Below, piece after piece: positions 42,282 to 49,899 of a stretch of 64,000 bases of DNA. A program made the position numbers and the translations under genes. Source of the stretch: G963663315 sp965214205 (GTDB taxonomy: Bacteria; Pseudomonadota; Gammaproteobacteria; Arenicellales; Poriferihabitantaceae); contig OZ243941.1 of NCBI GenBank assembly GCA_965214205.1, forward strand, positions 2,170,001 to 2,234,000, written 5' to 3'. The number at the start of each line of letters is the position of its first letter. Position 1 is the first letter of the stretch. The notes beneath the pieces are model-generated. The model did not search any database, had not been told where the DNA came from, and saw only the letters and a list, made by a program, of their open reading frames with translations.

Positions 42282-43928
42282 TCAATACCACTGATCCGGC
42301 GTCTGCGCCTTGCGCCGGGCCACATAGCCCTCCAGGCCATCCAGAACCGCCGGATCCAGGGCCGGCTCCTGATAATCCCTGAGGGCCTGCTTCCAGAGTT
42401 GGTTGGCGCGGGCCGCGCTGTCCAGAGAGCCGTCCGCCTGCCACTGTTCAAAGGCGTTGTTATCCGCTACGCTGGAGCGGTAGAACGCGCTGTCGAAGTT
42501 GCGCAAGGTATGGGCGCTCGACAGGAAATGAGCGCCGGGCCCGGTATCATAGATCGCCTCCAGAGCCTGGGCCTCGTCGGAAAGATCAATGCCCTTGCAG
42601 AAATCAATCAGCTTGCCGCAAAGATCGGCGTCAATCATGGTTTTCTCGTACCCGGTCACCAGCCCTCCTTCCAGCCAACCGGTGGCGTGGTTGATGAAGT
42701 TCGCCCCGGCCAGCACCGCCATGATGAGACCCATCACCGCCTCCTGTTCCGCCTGGGCATCAGGCAGCTTGGAGGCCGACAGGGCGCCCACCGTATGCAG
42801 CGGCAGACCCAACCGCCGGGCCAGCTGCCCCGATGCCAGCACCAGCTTGGCCGCTTCCGGAGTACCGAAGGTGGGCGCCCCGGACTGCATGGAAATGGCA
42901 GTGGCGAAGCTGCCCATGAGGCAGGGGGCGCCCGGCCTCACCAGCTGAGTCAACGCGCATACCGCCAGGGCTTCGGCCAGGACCTGGGCCAGTGTGCCCG
43001 CCACGGTGCACGGACTCATGGCCCCGGCCAGGGTCCAGGGAGTGCAGGCCACCGCCTGGTTATGGGCGGCATAAGTCCGCAGGGCTCCGGACATGGCCGA
43101 ATCCAGTACCAGCGGCGCATTGGTATTGGCCACGGAATAAAGTACGCAATGCCGCTCGACAAATTCCTCGCCGAACACGACCTTTGCCATGGCCACCGAG
43201 TCCTGTGCCCGTTCCTCGCCGATCAGAGAGCCGAAACAGGCCCGGTCCGAATACCGAAAATGCCCGAACAGAATGTCAAGATGGCGTTTGTTGGTGGGAA
43301 TATCCACCGGCTCGCAAACGATGCCGCCGGAATGATGCAACCACGGAATAGTCTGATGGATTTTCACCAGTTCATGGAAATCGTCGAGTCTGGCATAACG
43401 CCGACCACGATCCAGGTCATGCACGAACGGAGGCCCCCAGGATGGAGCCAGCACCGTGTGATCCCCCCCGATGACCACACTGTTACCCGGATTGCGTGCA
43501 TGCTGGATGAATTCACGCGGCGCCGAGGCCGTGATGATCTGGCGACAGCAGCCAGGATCAAACCGCACCCGACTACCCTGCACATCCGCCCCCGCCTCGC
43601 GGTACAGACGAATCGCCTCGGCATCGTTACGTACCTCCAGACCGACATCCCGCAGAATGGCGTCGGCGTTTTGTTCGATCAGGCAAAGCCCCTCCTCGGA
43701 CAGGACATCGTAGGTCGCAATCTGGCGATGAATACAGGGAACCCGCTTCGGCCGGGCGCTTTTGCGCGCCGCCGCACGATGCCGACGCCCGCCAGCCCTG
43801 CGACCCGAACCGGCAGAACCACCCGAACCGGCGCCGGCATCGGCAACATCACCCGCCGACTCTGGCGGAATCGGGGACTTTCTGCCCACGCGAGCGGACT
43901 TGCGGGTGGATTTGGTGGAATCGGACAT
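42282..43928 (-). CDS. MttB-like trimethylamine methyltransferase family protein
   Basis: A 548-residue MttB-superfamily methyltransferase with no in-frame TAG, hence not the pyrrolysine type. The first ~75 residues are Gly/Ala/Arg-rich (GRRAGGRRHRAAARKSARPK), and the barrel begins near IATYDVLSEEGLCLIEQNAD. Characteristic segments are VVIGGDHTVLAPSWGPPF, HHSGGIVCEPVDIP and TWLEG-type helices such as NFINHATGWLEGGLVTGYEK. It is distinct from the copy at 7639-9225 and is paired with a DMGDH-like gene 1 bp downstream. The ATG at 43928 is used. No corrinoid protein gene is nearby, so the methyl acceptor is unknown. Confidence 0.85.
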   Translation of the reverse strand: MSDSTKSTRKSARVGRKSPIPPESAGDVADAGAGSGGSAGSGRRAGGRRHRAAARKSARPKRVPCIHRQIATYDVLSEEGLCLIEQNADAILRDVGLEVRNDAEAIRLYREAGADVQGSRVRFDPGCCRQIITASAPREFIQHARNPGNSVVIGGDHTVLAPSWGPPFVHDLDRGRRYARLDDFHELVKIHQTIPWLHHSGGIVCEPVDIPTNKRHLDILFGHFRYSDRACFGSLIGEERAQDSVAMAKVVFGEEFVERHCVLYSVANTNAPLVLDSAMSGALRTYAAHNQAVACTPWTLAGAMSPCTVAGTLAQVLAEALAVCALTQLVRPGAPCLMGSFATAISMQSGAPTFGTPEAAKLVLASGQLARRLGLPLHTVGALSASKLPDAQAEQEAVMGLIMAVLAGANFINHATGWLEGGLVTGYEKTMIDADLCGKLIDFCKGIDLSDEAQALEAIYDTGPGAHFLSSAHTLRNFDSAFYRSSVADNNAFEQWQADGSLDSAARANQLWKQALRDYQEPALDPAVLDGLEGYVARRKAQTPDQWY

Positions 43929-43943
43929 ACAATGACAACAGGA

Positions 43944-43972
43944 TTGTCGGCAGCGGCATTTCATTGGATAAT
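43944..43972 (+). promoter_or_regulatory. Predicted sigma-70 promoter of the aminotransferase gene
   Basis: TTGTCG (43944-43949) and GATAAT (43967-43972) are separated by 17 bp in the divergent gap between the MttB-like and aminotransferase genes. The -10 matches five of six consensus bases, the -35 four of six. The start codon lies 80 bp downstream. Confidence 0.45.
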
Positions 43973-44051
43973 AGCCGTATTCAGGATAACCGTCAAAACC
44001 CGCGCAAACCCGCGCGCATCAGAACCCGTATCCAATCCTCCAGGTCCAACC

Positions 44052-45422
44052 ATGAAGACCACTACCCGAATCTCCGACCGAATCAACGACGACCCGGATT
44101 ACTTCATCCTGCCGGTGGACTGGGATACCGACGCCATTGTCAATCGCCGGGAACGTTATTACGCCGCTTCACAACGCGCCTTTGTCCCCTACAAAACCCC
44201 GTTGATATTCCGGCGCGGACAGGATCAGTATCTCTGGGACGAACAGGGCAATCAGTATCTCGACTGTCTCAGCCAGAACCTCTGTGTCAGCATCGGTTAC
44301 AACAACCCGGCGGTCACTCGCGCCGTACAGGCGCAGGCGGCGCAGATCCAGCACTGCACCACGATGTTTTTTCATCCAGTGCCGGCCCACCTCGCCGAAG
44401 AACTGGTCGCCCGCTTCCCGGAAGGCGAGGAATGGGTCGTTCATTTCACCAATTCCGGCGCCGAAGCCATTGATTTCGCGCTCCTGCTGGCCCGCTCCCA
44501 CACCCGCAGAAACAGTATCCTTTCACTGACCAACGCCTATCACGGCGCCACCTTCGGCGCCCAGTCGGTGACCGGAATCAGCAATTTCCGCCACCCGATC
44601 CCCCTGCTGGGCGATATCCAGTTCGTGCCGAATCCGGACCAGTACCGGGGCATTTATGGAACAGGCGTCGAACCCTATCTCGAGGCCATTGAGCGCGCCA
44701 TTCACTATGGCACCAGCGGCCGCATCGCCGGGATGTTCTTCGAGCCGGTGCAGGGTTACGGTGGTATCGTTCCGGCGCCAGACGGCTATCTTCAGGGCGC
44801 CTTCGAGCGGGTACGCGCCGCCGGGGGGCTGTGTGTCGTGGACGAGGTCCAGTCGGGCTTCGCCCGCACCGGAGAAGGATACTGGGCATTCGAGCGGGAC
44901 AGCGTCGTCCCCGACATCGTGGTCCTGGCCAAGGGCATCGGCAACGGCTATCCGCTGGGGGCGGTAGTCGCGAAACGCGACATCGCCGAGGTCATGGCGG
45001 ACAAGTTTTATTTCAATACTTATGGAGCCAACCCGGTGTCCTGCTCGGCGGGGCGGGCGGTGTTGCAAGTCATCGACGAATGTGGCCTGATCAACAATGC
45101 GCGGACCGTGGGCGCGGCCCTGCTGCGGGTACTGGAAGACATGAAACAAAAATATGACCTGATCGGCGATGTCCGCGGGCGAGGCCTGATGCTGGCGGCG
45201 GAACTGGTCAGGGACCACGCGACGAAGGAACCGGCTACAGAGGAAACGCACCAACTCTTCCAGCTTACCCGCAAACACGGCCTGGTGGCATCCAAATCCG
45301 GCTCCTTCCGGAACGTGTTGCGTATCTGCCCGCCGCTTTGCATCCAGATGGAGGACGTGGCCTTTTTCGAGCGCGCCATTGACGCCAGCTTTGCCGACCT
45401 GTACGCCGGAGTGACAGGCTGA
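44052..45422 (+). CDS. Class III aminotransferase (AGXT2-like)
   Basis: A 456-residue PLP-dependent class III aminotransferase. The N-terminus carries LIFRRGQDQYLWDEQGNQYLD; the PLP phosphate region is FTNSGAEAIDFALLLAR, the cofactor Asp lies in VVDEVQSGFARTG (Asp264), and the Schiff-base lysine is Lys294 in VVLAKGIGNGYPLGAVV. It is closest in style to AGXT2/alanine-glyoxylate or beta-amino-acid aminotransferases, which also act on methylated arginines or beta-aminoisobutyrate. The ATG at 44052 opens the usual N-terminus; the long in-frame extension back to 42279 lies antisense to the MttB-like gene and is discarded. It is 1 bp from the next gene. Confidence 0.9.
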   Translation: MKTTTRISDRINDDPDYFILPVDWDTDAIVNRRERYYAASQRAFVPYKTPLIFRRGQDQYLWDEQGNQYLDCLSQNLCVSIGYNNPAVTRAVQAQAAQIQHCTTMFFHPVPAHLAEELVARFPEGEEWVVHFTNSGAEAIDFALLLARSHTRRNSILSLTNAYHGATFGAQSVTGISNFRHPIPLLGDIQFVPNPDQYRGIYGTGVEPYLEAIERAIHYGTSGRIAGMFFEPVQGYGGIVPAPDGYLQGAFERVRAAGGLCVVDEVQSGFARTGEGYWAFERDSVVPDIVVLAKGIGNGYPLGAVVAKRDIAEVMADKFYFNTYGANPVSCSAGRAVLQVIDECGLINNARTVGAALLRVLEDMKQKYDLIGDVRGRGLMLAAELVRDHATKEPATEETHQLFQLTRKHGLVASKSGSFRNVLRICPPLCIQMEDVAFFERAIDASFADLYAGVTG

Positions 45423-45423
45423 T

Positions 45424-46380
45424 ATGAACTACCGCCCCGAACAACCCATCCCGGTTCCGCCCCTGTACGCCTGGCCGCCGAAACCCCTGGCGGCGCTGCG
45501 CTATCTGTTAGTAGACCTGACGTACCCCTGGGGATACATTTTTGCCGCGCTGTCCGTGATTCTGTGGCAATGGCTGACACCCTCCATTTCAACCATGGCC
45601 ACGCTGTCCCCGGACTGGATGGCGCTGATCTGGCTCCGCAACGCCGCGGTACTGACCCTGTTCGCCGGCGGTCTCCACTGGCGGCTCTACATCCGCCGCA
45701 GTCAGGGCAGCGACTACAAGTACAATACCGCATGGATGACGCGGGACGATGCGCGTTTCACATTCAGGGACCAGGTCCGGGACAACATGTTCTGGAGTCT
45801 CGCCAGCGGCGTCACGATCTGGTCATTATATGAATGCCTCACCTGGTGGTGGTATGCCTCGGGACAGATCGAATGGGTCCGTTTCAGCGAGGCCCCGGTC
45901 TATGTCGTCATCATGGCCTTCGGCGTACTGTTCTGGTCGACTTTCCACTTTTACCTGAATCACCGGGCGCTCCACTGGCGGCCACTGTTCAACATCGCCC
46001 ACGACCTGCATCATCGCAACTCCAATACCGGTCCCTGGAGCGGCATTTCCATGCACCCGGTGGAACACCTGATCTACTTCAGCCTGTTTTTGCTCTGGTG
46101 GGTCGTACCGATCCATCCCGTGCTGCTGATCATGACCGGGCTTTATCAGGGAGTCGGCCCGGCGATATCCCACTCGGGGTTCAGCCGCCTCAAACTGGCG
46201 GGCGGAATCGAGGCGCCGGCCGGAGACTACTTCCATCATCTCCATCACCGCTTCTTCCATGTCAACTACGGCAACACCGTAACGCCGCTGGACAAGCCAC
46301 TGGGCAGTTGGCACGACGGCAGCGCCGCAGGCAAAGCCCTGGTCAAACAACGAATGCGCCGATTCGGCAACCCAGGCTGA
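45424..46380 (+). CDS. Sterol desaturase/fatty acid hydroxylase family protein
   Basis: A 318-residue membrane di-iron protein of the fatty acid hydroxylase superfamily. Hydrophobic segments lie near 37-55, 68-85, 125-145, 155-175 and 220-240. The histidine clusters are HFYLNHRALH, HDLHHRNSNTGPW, MHPVEHLIYF and HHLHHRFFHVNYG, the eight-histidine pattern expected to bind two irons. It starts 1 bp after the aminotransferase stop and is clearly co-transcribed. It probably hydroxylates or desaturates a lipid-like substrate; a link to the aminotransferase, for example on an amino-lipid, is speculation. Confidence 0.85.
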   Translation: MNYRPEQPIPVPPLYAWPPKPLAALRYLLVDLTYPWGYIFAALSVILWQWLTPSISTMATLSPDWMALIWLRNAAVLTLFAGGLHWRLYIRRSQGSDYKYNTAWMTRDDARFTFRDQVRDNMFWSLASGVTIWSLYECLTWWWYASGQIEWVRFSEAPVYVVIMAFGVLFWSTFHFYLNHRALHWRPLFNIAHDLHHRNSNTGPWSGISMHPVEHLIYFSLFLLWWVVPIHPVLLIMTGLYQGVGPAISHSGFSRLKLAGGIEAPAGDYFHHLHHRFFHVNYGNTVTPLDKPLGSWHDGSAAGKALVKQRMRRFGNPG

Positions 46381-46392
46381 TTCCCGCTCAAT

Positions 46393-46866
46393 CTACACGC
46401 TTGTTTTCCCGTTCATAAAAAGCAAGACGATACCGGACAGGATGAGGATGACGCCGAACAACTGATTCAGGGCGATGGCTTCCTTGAGAACAAAGAAAGA
46501 AAATAAAAGGGAAATGGCAATGGTTCCGCCGACGATGACCGGAATCGCGACATTCGCGGGCATGGGACCGGGGAGACCGGTTCCGCCGAACAGATAGAAA
46601 TAACCGATTTCGGCGGCGCCGATACAGACACCCGCCATCAGCGCCCAGATATAGGAAGGGGTGGACAATGCAAACACATGGCCTCCGCGTCCAACCAGGA
46701 CGGCCAGAAATATGGTGGAAGTGATCACCGCGCCAACCTGGAGGCAAACCGTCGCCAGAACGGTAGTCGTCGCGGATGTTGGCACGTAGCCCCCGGAAAC
46801 CTTGATAAACAAGTTGTAACCCGCGTATAAAAAGGTAATCAGGGCTAACAATGCGATACTCGACAC
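46393..46866 (-). CDS. EamA-like single-domain membrane transporter
   Basis: A 157-residue membrane protein with about five helices. The last helix pair carries the EamA pattern FSFFVLKEAIALNQLFGVILILSG, an acidic-residue helix followed by a Gly-rich one. Most drug/metabolite transporters of this type have two EamA units (~300 residues); this one has a single unit and would act as a dimer. It is convergent with the hydroxylase gene (12 bp apart) and has 249 bp of non-coding sequence upstream. Substrate unknown. Confidence 0.7.
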   Translation of the reverse strand: MSSIALLALITFLYAGYNLFIKVSGGYVPTSATTTVLATVCLQVGAVITSTIFLAVLVGRGGHVFALSTPSYIWALMAGVCIGAAEIGYFYLFGGTGLPGPMPANVAIPVIVGGTIAISLLFSFFVLKEAIALNQLFGVILILSGIVLLFMNGKTSV

Positions 46867-47115
46867 GATTATTCTCCTGTCATGATAAATGAAGGATTGA
46901 TCTGTTCATTTTGCAAATTGTCACAAATGCAATCGCTTGAATCAATCCGGTCCTGAAAGACGAAATCAGATGGATCAGGCAGGCTATCGAGGCGAAGCAG
47001 TGCGCCAGGGAATTCGGTCTCAATCTGGGGCGCGATCGAAATTCAGGCCGTATTCAGCACATGATTCTTGCGACCAATTATTGCTTTGAAACTAAACTGA
47101 ACCGCCCCGGTTTTA

Positions 47116-47931
47116 TTAGTTTACCTGATCTCGCTGATATAACATTGGAAACTCATCGGCGATCAATGGATCGCCGTGATTCAATTTGACCTGCTTGAAG
47201 GGCGGTGAGGTTTCGATACCCTGCTTGCGCGAAAATCGGATGTCGTCTCCCACTAACCTTAGCGAAAATGCGCGCCTTTGGGCGCTGACACTATGGTTGG
47301 CGGGGGCGCCATGTATGGTACGAAAGTCGAATGCGACCGCATCACCAGGCGACATTTCCCAACCGACTATATCGTAATTTTCCCTGTTGGAGTCGATGTT
47401 TGGAATTTCCTCAAGACCATCGTTTTCATTAAGAGGCTGACCATCGAAGCGTTGCGGACGAAAGCATTTCCCCCACAAATGGGAACCAGCAATAAACTCC
47501 AGGGTTCGCTCGCGTGGAACTTCGTCCAGAGGAAGCCAGATACTTACGGTTTTGATGCCATCTACACAATAATAGGGACTATCATGGTGCCACGGCGTGG
47601 GAACGCCAGTCTGGGCTTCCTTGACCAGAACGTGTTCATGAAAAAGCTGAACCTTGTCGCTAACCATCAGTTGCGCGGCGATTTTCGACACAGGCGAATT
47701 AAAAATAAAGTCACGATACTGGGGTATCCGCTGCCAACTGCAGTAGTCAACGAAAAATTTCCCGACACCTTCGCCTCCCCGATAGATTCTTGCATCCGGA
47801 TTGGGGGCTGTCATATTTACGTCAATTCCCTCTCGCAGCGCCTCTACCCAGTCCGTGAAAAGGCCTCTGAGGACGGTTACCCCTGAATCTTTAAATTGCT
47901 GTACATTTTTTTGGTTGAGGTGTGGTTTCAT
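47116..47931 (-). CDS. Phytanoyl-CoA dioxygenase (PhyH) family protein
   Basis: A 271-residue 2-oxoglutarate/Fe(II) oxygenase of the PhyH family. The facial triad is predicted as His115-x-Asp117 (TPWHHDSPYY) and His207 (FRTIHGAPAN), with RRAFSLRLVGDD supplying the 2-oxoglutarate-binding Arg. The family hydroxylates diverse small molecules, often in secondary metabolism or phosphonate and osmolyte breakdown. By eye its codon use is more AT-rich than that of its neighbours, and it sits immediately beyond the 3' end of tRNA-Phe with non-coding DNA on its far side, which hints at acquisition by transfer. Confidence 0.85.
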   Translation of the reverse strand: MKPHLNQKNVQQFKDSGVTVLRGLFTDWVEALREGIDVNMTAPNPDARIYRGGEGVGKFFVDYCSWQRIPQYRDFIFNSPVSKIAAQLMVSDKVQLFHEHVLVKEAQTGVPTPWHHDSPYYCVDGIKTVSIWLPLDEVPRERTLEFIAGSHLWGKCFRPQRFDGQPLNENDGLEEIPNIDSNRENYDIVGWEMSPGDAVAFDFRTIHGAPANHSVSAQRRAFSLRLVGDDIRFSRKQGIETSPPFKQVKLNHGDPLIADEFPMLYQRDQVN

Positions 47932-47941
47932 TTTGATTTAA

Positions 47942-48017
47942 TGGTGGCCAGGGACAGAATCGAACTGCCGACACGAGGATTTTCAGTCCACTGCTCTACC
48001 GACTGAGCTACCTGGCC
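47942..48017 (-). tRNA. tRNA-Phe (GAA)
   Basis: A 76-base tRNA read on the minus strand with an encoded CCA end. The acceptor stem is GGCCAGG/CCTGGCC, the D-arm GCTCAGTCGGTAGAGC, the anticodon loop CTGAAAA with anticodon GAA, and the T-arm GGCAG-TTCGATT-CTGTC. The anticodon stem GTGGA/TCCTC contains a U28-U42 mismatch where gamma-type tRNA-Phe normally has A-U. Everything else is canonical. Confidence 0.95.
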
Positions 48018-48078
48018 ATGATATTGAATCAGGGGATGCGCATTAAAAAACAGGATGCCGTATTAGTCAAGTGATTTG

Positions 48079-48636
48079 TCAAACCAGCAACTCCCGGTAC
48101 CGGTTCCAGTCGAAGCGCGGGCCGGGATCGGTCTTGCGGCCGGGGGCGATATCGCTGTGTCCGATGATATTGTCGAGCGTGATTTTCGGGTACGCCGACA
48201 TCAGGCAACGGGTCAGCCGCGCCAGGTTGAGGTATTGGGCGGATTCGAACTCATCATGGTCGCTGCCCTCCAGTTCAATCCCTATCGAAAAATCATTGAC
48301 CCGCGGCCGCCCCCGGAACACGGATTTACCCGCATGCCATGCCCGATGATGGGTCGGCACAAACTGGATCAACCGGCCCTTTCGCTCAATATAGAAATGA
48401 GCGGACAACGCCAGTTCCGCTATATGTTCGAAATAAGGGTGCGCCATGGGGTCGAGACAGTTGGTGAACAGGTCTTCGACGTATTGATTGTGATAACAGC
48501 CGGGAGGCAAGCTGATGGCGTGGATCACCAGAACGGAGACATCGAAGCGGTCGGGGCGCTCATCAAAATTGGGGGAAGCAATGAAACAGGCGTCCTCCAC
48601 CCGACCTGTATCGGAACCATGTACGAACTCCCACAT
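48079..48636 (-). CDS. ampD: N-acetyl-anhydromuramyl-L-alanine amidase AmpD
   Basis: A 185-residue zinc amidase that cleaves anhydro-muropeptides during cell-wall recycling in the cytoplasm. Zinc ligands are His in LVIHAISLPPG, His in HSDIAPGRKTDPG, and the Asp of the same motif; AHFYIERKGRLIQFV supplies the substrate cleft. No signal peptide is seen, which separates it from periplasmic amidases. Length is normal (~185). It is the last of three genes in a run, directly adjacent to the CorC-like gene upstream. Confidence 0.94.
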   Translation of the reverse strand: MWEFVHGSDTGRVEDACFIASPNFDERPDRFDVSVLVIHAISLPPGCYHNQYVEDLFTNCLDPMAHPYFEHIAELALSAHFYIERKGRLIQFVPTHHRAWHAGKSVFRGRPRVNDFSIGIELEGSDHDEFESAQYLNLARLTRCLMSAYPKITLDNIIGHSDIAPGRKTDPGPRFDWNRYRELLV

Positions 48637-49899
48637 TCACTGCAACCTCTCGATTTTCAGGCTCACAATCGCCCTTTCCGTGCGTTCCTCCACGATGAAC
48701 CGGTATCCCTGCTCAATCAGGTATTCACCTTGTTCCGGGATATGCCCCAACTGTGACATGACCAGTCCGCCAATCGTGTGCGCCACTCGGGTATTCAGGT
48801 TGATTTCCAGGATTTCATTGACTTCGGACACCGACTGCCTGGAATCCACCAGATACTGATTTTCCTGCAATTTCTGGAAAAAGCGTTTGCGCCGGGGCAG
48901 ATATTCCTCGAAATCATAGCCGACATCAATATCTCCGACCACCTCTTCGACAATATCCTCCATGGTAATGATGCCGATTGCCGACCCGAACTCATCCACC
49001 ACCACAGCCATGTGATCGTCCCGCTGGCGCAGGATGGGCAGCAATTGATCAATCGTCTGAAACTGCAGGACATACTGCGCTGGCTTCACAAAATCATCCA
49101 GCGACTTTTCGGGAGTGGCTGAATCCATCAGGTCCCAGGTGGTCAGGGTCGCGATGCCGGTGATATTGCTGGTATTGCCTTTGTAGACCGGCAGCCGGTT
49201 ATAGCCCTTACGCCGGACGGTGGCGATCGCGCGCAGGATGTTGCGCGTATCGCTGATCGCCGTGACTTCGGCAATCGGAATCATCGCCTCCCCCACGGTG
49301 GTCTCCGCGAAGCGGATTACCCGGCGAATCCGCCCCCGGTCAAACGCGTCTATGGACGAGGTTCTTTCAGTCATATCGACCACCAGCCGAATCTGTTCAC
49401 GGGTCATGAACAGATTCTGTTCGACCTTGCCGCCGCCGACCAGTCTGGCGATCAATCTGGCAATACGCGAGAAAATGAAGATCACCGGATAAAAAATCAG
49501 GGAAAATATCCGGATCGGATAGATCGCGACCGGCACGATCTCGTCCGATTTTTGCTGGAAGATGCTTTTCGGAACAATTTCACCCAGAATCAGGAGAACC
49601 GGGGTCAGAACCAGGAAGGCGTACAGGTCACCCCGGTCTCCAAACTCGCTGATGAACAACACGGTTCCCAATGTGGTCAGCGCCACGGTCGCCACATTGG
49701 CGCCGACCAGAGTCGTACCCAGCATCACATCGGGGGTTTTGAACAGCTTGAGCGCCTCGCTCGCGCCGCGGTTGCCCTGATTGGCCTTGGCCGTCAGTTT
49801 CACCTTGTCCGAATTGACCAGGGCAATTTCAGAGCCGGAGAAAAATCCCTTCAACAGCAACAGGACAAGGATGGCGAGTATCAATGCAATCTCGATCAT
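48637..49899 (-). CDS. CNNM/CorC-HlyC-type membrane protein
   Basis: A 420-residue protein with an N-terminal CNNM domain of about four helices (MIEIALILAILVLLLLKGFF; SGSEIALVNSDKVKL), a CBS pair near 205-320 (MIPIAEVTAISDTRNIL; DHMAVVVDEFGSAIGIITMED) and a C-terminal CorC_HlyC domain (NLNTRVAHTIGGLVMSQLG). Relatives transport or sense magnesium and cobalt, and one branch was linked to haemolysis (TlyC). The ATG at 49899 overlaps the upstream gene's stop (ATGA). Together with the paralogue it forms a tandem pair, possibly a heterodimer. Confidence 0.9.
   Translation of the reverse strand: MIEIALILAILVLLLLKGFFSGSEIALVNSDKVKLTAKANQGNRGASEALKLFKTPDVMLGTTLVGANVATVALTTLGTVLFISEFGDRGDLYAFLVLTPVLLILGEIVPKSIFQQKSDEIVPVAIYPIRIFSLIFYPVIFIFSRIARLIARLVGGGKVEQNLFMTREQIRLVVDMTERTSSIDAFDRGRIRRVIRFAETTVGEAMIPIAEVTAISDTRNILRAIATVRRKGYNRLPVYKGNTSNITGIATLTTWDLMDSATPEKSLDDFVKPAQYVLQFQTIDQLLPILRQRDDHMAVVVDEFGSAIGIITMEDIVEEVVGDIDVGYDFEEYLPRRKRFFQKLQENQYLVDSRQSVSEVNEILEINLNTRVAHTIGGLVMSQLGHIPEQGEYLIEQGYRFIVEERTERAIVSLKIERLQ

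Noticed and set aside
42279..44051. Long in-frame extension of the aminotransferase gene
   Set aside because: This is the antisense of the MttB-like gene. The class III N-terminus starts at 44052, after a credible promoter.
46867..47115. Att site or gene remnant in the gap before PhyH
   Set aside because: Only an 8-base match (GCCAGGGA near 47006) to the tRNA 3' region was seen and no coding pattern held, so it is too weak to claim.
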